Positions 57,276 through 64,000 of a stretch of 64,000 nucleotides of DNA are shown here, piece by piece. The notes below the pieces were generated by a model that saw only the letters and a program-made list of their open reading frames with translations, was not told where the DNA came from and searched no databases. Position numbers and translations under genes: made by a program. Source of the stretch: Tetracladium setigerum (Eukaryota > Ascomycota > Leotiomycetes > Helotiales). The stretch is from the NCBI GenBank assembly GCA_031472005.1, contig PZJY01000007.1:1847808-1911807 (forward strand), read 5' to 3'. Numbering within the stretch: position 1 is the first letter of the stretch; the number at the start of each line of letters is the position of its first letter.

Positions 57276-59327
57276 TCAAAACAATTCTACAATCGTCCTC
57301 GCCCTTCCATCCACCACATTCTCCAAATCCAGCACTCTCACCTCCCCATCCCACTCATCATCAACCTGCACTCTCCACGGCACATAACCCTCCCTCCTCG
57401 CCTTCTCCAACCCGTCCTTCCTCAAACTCGGATATCTCCACCAATACCTCCCTTCAACCGAATAATCCAACAACGCCAACTCCTCCTCGGTAAACAACTC
57501 CGGATCCAGATATCGCCTCCAATAATCCTGCTCCCCTTTTGCTTCATACTCCCATTTATGCACTTGCGGGTCCCAAAGCATTCTGACCAGCTGTTGCTGC
57601 TCTCCACCATCTGAACTACTATTACTGACGAACCCAGCGTATCCATATGGTACATCTTTGTGCGAAGGTGCGTCACCTTCAAGTTCATGCGCTCTGAGTA
57701 ACTCATCTGCTACATCTACCTGAGCCTTTGAAATCTCTTTTGTCCTTTTGGCCGAGAAGAGCTTGCCGGCTTGATATAGAGAATCGACGACGCTTTTGCG
57801 TTTATAGGTATCAGTCATACGAGCGCGATTCCAGTCGATGTACTCGTAGACCGTTTGACCTGTCCAGTTCCATTGGGTCATACCCGGGTAGCCGGGCAGG
57901 ATGGTTTCTGTCCAGGGAAGAATACCCGCGGCTTGGTTTTCGGCGTAGGTTTCATTGGCGAGGGTGATTTGTTCCTTGGTGAGCTTGGAGAAGTTCTCGT
58001 TGCTGTCGAATGTGGTGAATGTAAGTGGTTTCTTTTCACCTCTGTGCTCGGCTAATTTGGTCTTGAATAGATCGGCGTGGTCTATTTGATGCATAGGAAT
58101 GCATTTAATGGCCACTGTCTGAGAAAGTTTGAGAGAGGGCGCTTGAATGTTCATATTATCTCTTTTGCTAGTTATGGCTGCTCGTGGTCCTCTTCGCGGT
58201 CTGATGCTTTTGGGGGACGGTGTTGGCGGTTCGATATTTGCTCTGCTGATGGCTATGACCATCTCGTGTTTCTTGCGAAGTTTGTCTTGAGTGGCTTGAG
58301 AGCGCATTTCTGGAGTCCAGTGGACTGTCGTGAACAACACGGGCTCGTTGGGTGGCTTTCCGGACGTCACGACGGGACCATCGTAGCCATATGGAACGTC
58401 GAAGTCATATGGAGTTACATTGTTCTTTTGGTTCCGCGTCTTGACTATCGTTGCAATTTTGTACTCGTGATCTGTGACATGTGGGTTTCGTTTCGCTTGC
58501 GTCGTGGGAGAGGTAATCGTGGTATTGTTTTTGGGTTGGAGAATACGATTCTCCTGAGTGGTGATGATGGAGGGTTTCTTTGTAGGTTGTGGTTCCTGGA
58601 CTTCTCCCGTGCTTAAGCGAGACTTGACCATATCAGATCCTCGTTTACGTTTTCTTCCATCACTTCCTGGCGATAAATCCGTCTTGGAGATTAATTTTGA
58701 GCGGATGTCATTGACGGAATTCCCTTCGGCGTCCTTTGCATGAGGAATTGTTGTATTTGCCAACTTAGTAGTCGTACGACCATTCTTGTGTAGACCTCCA
58801 CTCAAGTCAGGATCGGAAGTATTGACGAAGCCTTCAGCAGCAGCGCTGTCCCCATCGCTTAAACCAGGTGTATTCTCACCCTCTTCTGAACTCGTTTCTT
58901 GCCTGAATGGTGACCGGCTTCGAGGTCGAGTGGAATTAGTCTTGAGTTTCTTCGAAGTAGCGATAGGAAGATCTTCTGCCTTCGATAGAAAAGCTTTCCC
59001 TTTCTTGCCTTGCTTAACGGGCGAGGCAAATGGCGGGCAGGACAATGCCTGCAGATCACCTGTTTCTTCGTCGCTGGTAAAGAACCAGTCTGGTTTCTCC
59101 GGCTCTTCTGACGTTTCTGACTCTTTGGGTGCTTTTGAAACCGTTAGTTCCTCTTCGTCTACGAAGAGACTCGCTTGACTTGGTTTTTTCGCCTTGGTTG
59201 GAGCCTTTTTACCACGGTTTGATTTTGCTGGTTCTTTGGGAATTGGAGGTGATGGAATTTTGTTTTTGGCTGCTCGACCGGGTTGACGACGGGCTGGTGT
59301 AGCCGAGAGTTTTCGTCTGGCTGCCAT
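57276..59327 (-). CDS. Unrecognised 683-residue basic, probably nuclear protein
   Basis: Single intronless frame. N-terminal ~300 residues are disordered, rich in Lys/Arg/Ser/Pro: ARRQPGRAAKNKIPSPPIPK resembles an AT-hook or nuclear-localisation stretch, and RGKKAPTKAKKP another. The C-terminal ~350 residues look folded and unusually aromatic: NVTPYDFDVPYGYDGPVV, ILPGYPGMTQWNWTGQTVYE, YIDWNRARMTDTYKRKSVV, DVPYGYAGFVSNSS, VEGRYWWRYPSLRKDG, GYVPWRVQVDDEWDGEV. The PYGY(D/A)G motif occurs twice. I know no family with these motifs; chromatin association is only suggested by the basic tail. Long open frame, good composition and ATG context make it a real gene. Confidence 0.8.
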   Translation of the reverse strand: MAARRKLSATPARRQPGRAAKNKIPSPPIPKEPAKSNRGKKAPTKAKKPSQASLFVDEEELTVSKAPKESETSEEPEKPDWFFTSDEETGDLQALSCPPFASPVKQGKKGKAFLSKAEDLPIATSKKLKTNSTRPRSRSPFRQETSSEEGENTPGLSDGDSAAAEGFVNTSDPDLSGGLHKNGRTTTKLANTTIPHAKDAEGNSVNDIRSKLISKTDLSPGSDGRKRKRGSDMVKSRLSTGEVQEPQPTKKPSIITTQENRILQPKNNTTITSPTTQAKRNPHVTDHEYKIATIVKTRNQKNNVTPYDFDVPYGYDGPVVTSGKPPNEPVLFTTVHWTPEMRSQATQDKLRKKHEMVIAISRANIEPPTPSPKSIRPRRGPRAAITSKRDNMNIQAPSLKLSQTVAIKCIPMHQIDHADLFKTKLAEHRGEKKPLTFTTFDSNENFSKLTKEQITLANETYAENQAAGILPWTETILPGYPGMTQWNWTGQTVYEYIDWNRARMTDTYKRKSVVDSLYQAGKLFSAKRTKEISKAQVDVADELLRAHELEGDAPSHKDVPYGYAGFVSNSSSDGGEQQQLVRMLWDPQVHKWEYEAKGEQDYWRRYLDPELFTEEELALLDYSVEGRYWWRYPSLRKDGLEKARREGYVPWRVQVDDEWDGEVRVLDLENVVDGRARTIVELF

Positions 59328-59649
59328 TTTGAAGATGAGCTATGTTATCAATTGCGGGGATACGACAGAAGGAATAAATGGACGGAATGACTTTTGATTG
59401 TTAAATACAGAGCAATTCAAAACTGCGTAGATAAGACAGGGTGCGGAAACGCTGGCAAAGACAAAGAATAAAACAATTTTCCGCTTGCGGTGATTCGAAG
59501 CTAACAGCATTTCCTTAATCCCTTGACGTCGAAAAAACAAGGACAAATCGTTCAACTTTTCCAATAAAAGTACATTTCAGCGGCTTGACCAACTGGCTAT
59601 TTAAACACAGGCTACCGGAACGGCCTTGTACCCACTATGATACACAATT
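59328..59649. other. Spacer upstream of the 683-residue gene
   Basis: About 320 bases; AT-rich, holds the promoter of the minus-strand gene and the mL50 3' UTR. Confidence 0.5.
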
Positions 59650-60904
59650 TCATACAGAACGTCCGGTCACGGGGAGACCTCTTTCCTCCAACTCCTTTTC
59701 AATCAACTTCCATCTTCCAATGGTCTTCTCCTTGTCAATTGGCGTGACTCTCTTTGCAAACACGCTGACATTTGGCAATGTCATCAAATCTTCTTTTTGG
59801 GATAGAGCTTCAACGAGTTTGCGAGCCTTGGGCGGTTTAACTAGATTAGAGAGAATGCCCTGTGCGGTTTTCGAGGAGCTGAGTTGGGCGTCTGACATTC
59901 GAATGCCAGTCAGTTGAAGCGTTCGCTTGAGGACCTAAGGGCTTCATTAGCAACGGTAGGTCAGCAAGAGGGATTCAGTAGCTTACAGCAAATTTGACTT
60001 GGGGGTCATCGAGGGAAATTTGTAGCCATGAAGGATCCCAACTTGCAACCAGCTCATCGTACGAGGAAGGGGATGATTTATGCAGAGGATCTGCTATTGA
60101 TCTATCCGCTGCAACATCCTCCTCTGATTCTGTGGGATTTTCCTTTACGGCAGTTTCATCCGCGACGGGATGCTCAAGAGGGTCTTCCGTCGACCTATCT
60201 GCTGCGACATCTTCTTCCGACTCAGTTGGCTGGTCGTTCTCAGGAATTCCATCTGCAACTGGTGCTAGCGATTGCACAATATCCTCAAATGTCGTTTGAT
60301 CTCCAAAATCCAAGGTATATCCAGATGCCGAGGATTGTAGCTTGACATCGTATGTCAAGTCATCACCGGGCTCCTCCGTCGAGAATGTGTCCATAGGTTG
60401 TCCAGCTTGTCGCAGGGCAAAAACTTCGACCACAGCTCTCCGCAACGATGCAGTGATTTCGGCTGGATCATTCATGATGTATGGTGGCATGAATCCTTGA
60501 AACTGATGCTCGGCATCCCAATTATCTTTCCACCAGTTGCCAAATCCTCCAACCTTTTCCAATCCATCCGCTACAACTGCTGGTTCGTAGTCTCCCAGAT
60601 CTGCTGATGCTGCGACTCTCCTCTCCTCCGGTTGACTCTCCTGCTTCTTCTTTGTTTGATCAAAGAGACTGGAATTACCGTATGGATCCTCCTGTCCAGG
60701 AGGGTTATCAGTTCCCCATATCTTCCTTCGAAGCTTCTCAGAGAATGATTTAGCTTCATTTGACCTCGCAGCTCGAAGGGCGGAGGTGGAGAAGGGGGTG
60801 GTCCTTTGCTTGCATGCTCGGCAAAGGTATGGGACTGGTACTGGAGCGATGGCGCGTGCTCTCAGCAGGTCGATTGATCGATCGATTCTTGATATTCGAC
60901 GCAT
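59650..60904 (-). CDS. MRPL13: Mitochondrial large ribosomal subunit protein mL50
   Basis: Mitoribosome structural protein (Ribosomal_L50 / yeast Mrpl13). Exons 60904-59987 and 59934-59650 on minus give 400 residues. An Arg-rich mitochondrial presequence (MRRISRIDRSIDLLRARAIA) is followed by VPYLCRACKQRTTPFSTSAL, a typical cleavage region. The conserved core includes NWWKDNWDAEHQFQGFMPP, ASLRRAVVEVFALRQAGQPM and, in exon 2, LQLTGIRMSDAQLSSSKTAQ and the C-terminal helix FAKRVTPIDKEKTIGRWKLI. In the middle an acidic segment with PTESEEDVAADRS is repeated after 31 residues (DNA period 93, at about 60192 and 60099). It looks like a recent in-frame tandem duplication in a loop. An ATG 18 codons upstream is in frame but less suited to a presequence. 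Confidence 0.88.
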
Positions 60905-61144
60905 TTTGGTTGTGTGGGTTGTGTTGTTAGAGATGGCAGAAACACGCCGCGATTTCATTTGAAAATGTATTGTCAGAAGGGGTTAAGCCTGTGCTGAGTC
61001 ATCCCGCTGCAGTTGCAGAGAACGCCAACCATGGGCGCGAATCCGTCTACTCCTACAAGGTACAGCTGGTGCTAGACTTACACTTTTGATTCCAACGTCT
61101 CTCCGAACGTGTCAACCAGCAAATCTTTAGAATCCTTAACCAAG

Positions 61145-61628
61145 ATGATTCGCATTAACTTGTTGTTTGTCGTCCTTTGCGCATTGCTGCTGACTTTGGT
61201 CGCGGCCTGTAAGTCTATCGTATCCGCTTTCTTTCTATTAACTAATAAGGATGATAGCTCCTCCCTCCTTCTGCAAATGCACCTGCTTCACCAACAGCAC
61301 AATCATTCCCCTTTCCACGCACGTCGGCGACAAGGCACCTCCTAAACTCGAGATTCGAGGAGCATCGGCGGGTTGTAATTTGTGTAATCGCGCCTTTTGT
61401 CTTGAACAACGACTGCCAATCTGCAAGGATGCACAGGAGAAGGATGTCTTCACAATGTGCTTTCAGAGGGATAGTAGGAAGGACCAGATTGTCGTATTGA
61501 CATTTATCACTGCAACGGTTGGACTTCTCGGATGGGCGTTCGTCAAGAAGGTGTTGGAGAAGAGGAAGGCAGACGCCCTCAGAATTGGAGAGACAGATGG
61601 ATACACTGCAGTCGGTGGCAGACGATGA
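61145..61628 (+). CDS. Small Cys-rich secretory-pathway membrane protein, unknown function
   Basis: Exons 61145-61208 and 61258-61628 give 144 residues. Signal peptide MIRINLLFVVLCALLLTLVAA. A ~70-residue lumenal part with eight to ten Cys follows: PPSFCKCTCFTNSTIIPLST, ASAGCNLCNRAFCLEQRLPI, then CKDAQEKDVFTMCFQRDS. One TM helix (QIVVLTFITATVGLLGWAFV) and a short basic cytosolic tail (KKVLEKRKADALRI...) complete it. The FCKCTCF...CxxCxRxFC spacing looks conserved in Pezizomycotina to my memory, but I cannot name the family. The paired Cys motifs could bind metal or form disulphides. Confidence 0.8.
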
Positions 61629-62940
61629 AACATGGGGTTCTGAATCTATCGGAAATTGAATAATGCGGCCCTTGGGAAGCTACGAGCTCATCTTGTCAAT
61701 TGGCATTCTGGAGTGGAAGTCACTCGCGCCGCTTCACAAGAAGGAAACCGTAAGAAGGGCGATGGAGATGGAAAACGCAGGCCACGGCTGACTGGTTTTG
61801 AACTCGGGTACAATATCTCCCATTCCTACGATTGGAGTTCCCGACATGGGAATGTGGGAAGAGAAGAGAGAGGCGATGCCGGTCCGCTCGGCTGGGAGTA
61901 GGAATTCCGAGATTGGTATAAGGCCGGTCGGTGTATTTGCCGTGAAGGAGAGGATGCATCCACGAAGAGAACCTCCCACGAGAAGGATTCTGGATAGATC
62001 ATTGACACTGTTAAATTCTATTTGCCCGTGTTTTTGGCTCTTAACAGTTTCAACACCATAGATCATCTTGCTATTTTTAAGTAATAGAATAGAAATACCA
62101 ATATCCGTCCTGTTGTCCGAATCTGGGAGCGACATGCGGACCATCACGTGATATGTATAGTTATTACAAGAAACCCTTCAGCAAAAGGAATAATCTTGCA
62201 CATTCAAACGTCCAACGGTTGTTGATTTTTCCTATCCCATCAATTCCTCCCTTCTTTGTTGCACGTCGTCCGGAAGCAACCCTCGAAACTTCCTATTCCA
62301 ATCCGTCGTTTCACCCATGAAGGAGCTGCATTCGGATCCGGACCACGCTCATGGCGGAAGCAGTTCTTCCAGAAAACTTTGCGGCCGAACGAATGGATCG
62401 CCCCTTCAACATGCACTCTTTACATCTGGCAAATCGGGGATCCAGGAACAAATGCCGTTGTAATTCCAGACTGCAATAATCCAAGTCGCAGATCTTTCAA
62501 ACGTGCTTATCCGCATAAATTAGATGCTTTGGGATTTCGGAGGCTGCGATTCTTTCGACGGAGGTCTCACCCACCGGCTTTTCTTTCTTCCCAACGCGGC
62601 CTCTCTCTGAAAATACAGTAATACGAGCACCAATATTCCGGAATGGCTCGCCCTGTCGCCTCGAAATGGGAACCATTTCCCATCCTCCGGCGCAATGGCG
62701 ATGTTGGCGCAGAAATGGGTGCCGGTTCCAGGAGGTTTAGGAGATTTTCGCCATGCAAGGGCTGGATATTTTCCTTCAACCATCTGCAGCCTCCAACTTT
62801 AAGCTTTTTCGGTATCTCACATTGTTGAGTTTGTGGAAGATGGAAAGTCTTTTCCCGCGACTATCGGCATTGGTCATGACCGTGGTTCAACTCGGTTGTA
62901 TTTTCGTCCTGTTGTACAAAAGCATGTGGTCCAGCATTCG
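61629..62940. other. Intergenic, no supported gene
   Basis: Frames on both strands (61734-62147 minus, 62256-62621 plus) lack family motifs and credible starts. One reverse-oriented copy of the TGCAAC repeat core lies at 62258-62275. Confidence 0.5.
62258..62275 (-). repeat. Solitary reverse copy of the 63 kb repeat core
   Basis: Plus-strand GTTGCACGTCGTCCGGA; its reverse complement TCCGGACGACGTGCAAC is near-identical to the core at 63081-63097 (TCCGGACGATATGCAAC). Confidence 0.6.
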
Positions 62941-63840
62941 GCTACGTGTGGTCAACACGAGGTGGAATATCTGTCTCCGGTGCGGTGTGCAACACAACGT
63001 TCTGGTCCCACTGGCTTTCCTATCCTCTGCGTCTGTTTCGTTACTTATCTGAGTATCCAGTTTCAGATGGAAAGACTCTCTCCGGACGATATGCAACAAA
63101 GGCTCGTCTTTTACTAGTGGTGCTTTATTTCGATATCTAAAGGCCAAGAAGGAGTCTTCTTATCCGTGCGATTTGCAACGTATTTTGCGAATGACCCCCA
63201 CGGCATGTCAATCTTATCGATTTCCTGCTTCATATCTCTCACCTTTTGTCATTAGATGGACAAGTTCCCTCCGTGCGATGTGCAACAAAACATCTCTAGC
63301 CTTTCTTGCCTCTCTTCATTCGAAATTGTAGAACTCGCCGCCCTGTCCATGCGACTTGCAACAATCTGTGTCCAAACGCCCCAAAATTAAGCTTATTTCC
63401 TTGTGTTCAGAATTCGTCATTGACTTTGCTTACAGATGGATACACTTCCTCCGCACGGCGTGCAACAAATCTCTACTAGTGGGAAACGCTGTCTTAAGCA
63501 GTACTCAGAAAGGAGTCTGCCTATCCGTGCAACTTGCAACAGAAAATTAGAATAGCTTCTTATTGCTTCTTCTAATTGATGGTTACAAACAGAGATGGAA
63601 AAGCTTCCTCCGCGCGACATGCAACAGGATTATCGAAGAGCTATCTCCTGGACTGAAGCATATTCTCCGATAATATTTTATTCTTGCTATTGCAGCCAAT
63701 GCAATCAAGAGGACACAGCTCCCTCTCCGTGCGGCTTGTAACGAATTATATCACATATTTCTAAGTATCTGAAAGATAGATGTGTTGCTCGAGGTCACAA
63801 AGTTGTGGGACGAGCCTCATTCTCTCGACAGGCAACAAAG
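62941..63840 (+). repeat. Array of ~10 degenerate repeats, two alternating unit types
   Basis: Cores TGCAAC (or one-base variants) at 62988, 63092, 63174, 63281, 63357, 63461, 63535, 63620, 63737 and 63831. Same-type units are about 160-200 bases apart. Type B (63092, 63281, 63461, 63620) has AGATGGA followed by CTTCCTCCG(Y)(R)CG(R)YRTGCAACA. Type A (63174, 63357, 63535, 63737) has GTCT-CTATCCGTGCRAYTTGCAAC. Both types end in the same ~12-base core, while intervening sequence is diverged. No open frame spans units. Confidence 0.8.
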
Positions 63841-64000
63841 TATTGGTTTATGGTCAAGAACTATTTTAAGATTGAATCTTTTAGAGTTTATTGTCTTTGA
63901 ATGTAGAAAGTAAAAAGTTGGAAGATGCATGCCAGACTATCACATTTGGCAGCACGAAATTGAGATGCGCACGCTTGCATCAATCTGGAAGGTAGCGGAA

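Noticed and set aside
58077..58616. 179-residue plus-strand frame
   Set aside because: Shadow of the intact 683-residue gene on the minus strand.
61734..62147. 137-residue minus-strand frame with hydrophobic end
   Set aside because: No homology recognised, no supported start, overlapped by another frame on plus.
62256..62621. 121-residue plus-strand frame beginning in the repeat core
   Set aside because: Non-ATG start inside a repeat, no recognisable motif.
62941..63840. CRISPR-like array
   Set aside because: Eukaryotic sequence, repeats degenerate and of two types, spacers unequal; not a CRISPR.

Overview
This is a nuclear window from a filamentous ascomycete (Pezizomycotina). Protein style and gene structures (short 45-140 nt introns with GTRNGT donors, CTAAC-like branch sites and YAG ends) suggest a leotiomycete of the Helotiales/Sclerotiniaceae kind; that placement is inference from recalled family resemblance, not a search. 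About 22 protein genes and one intron-containing tRNA-Ala can be supported. Nearly all are single-copy housekeeping genes on both strands, with no operon-like or secondary-metabolite cluster.

Layout. 1-20 kb: prefoldin subunit 1 (cut by the window start), alkaline ceramidase, a TMF/Sgm1-type Golgi golgin, the proteasome chaperone Nas6, the spliceosomal WD40 protein Prp46, a copper-fist regulator, the eEF1A methyltransferase Efm7, an unrecognised conserved fungal protein and prefoldin subunit 5. 20-31 kb: ORC1, a convergent Zn2Cys6 regulator, a 2.6 kb stretch without a supported gene, a DOPA-dioxygenase-like protein and a JmjC/cupin protein. 32-46 kb: CK2 regulatory subunit, a small acidic protein, a broken short-chain dehydrogenase, an amino-acid permease, a CCC1-type vacuolar iron transporter and a single-pass membrane protein. 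47-61 kb: tRNA-Ala(AGC), a DUF1989 protein, a GH125 mannosidase, an Asp/Glu-racemase-like protein, an interrupted caspase-like gene, a 683-residue orphan, mitochondrial ribosomal protein mL50 and a small membrane protein. 61.6-64 kb: no gene, but an array of degenerate repeats.

Two observations stand out. First, at least seven places in six conserved genes (golgin, ORC1, Zn2Cys6 factor, DOPA dioxygenase, CK2 beta, SDR, caspase) lose frame by exactly one base, nearly always in a G, C or A run. The frame is restored if one base of that run is added. This looks like systematic homopolymer undercalling in the assembly, so these genes should not be called dead on this evidence alone. Second, a short repeat with a TGCAAC core occurs about 10 times in an alternating two-unit array at 62.95-63.84 kb. 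Related copies lie at 34.4-34.6 kb and 62.26 kb in the opposite orientation, and possibly at 1.45-1.57 kb. I could not match it to a known element.

The genes do not form one pathway. Some functional themes recur: two subunits of the same prefoldin hexamer, two metal-homeostasis genes (copper fist, CCC1), and several chromatin, RNA or proteostasis genes.
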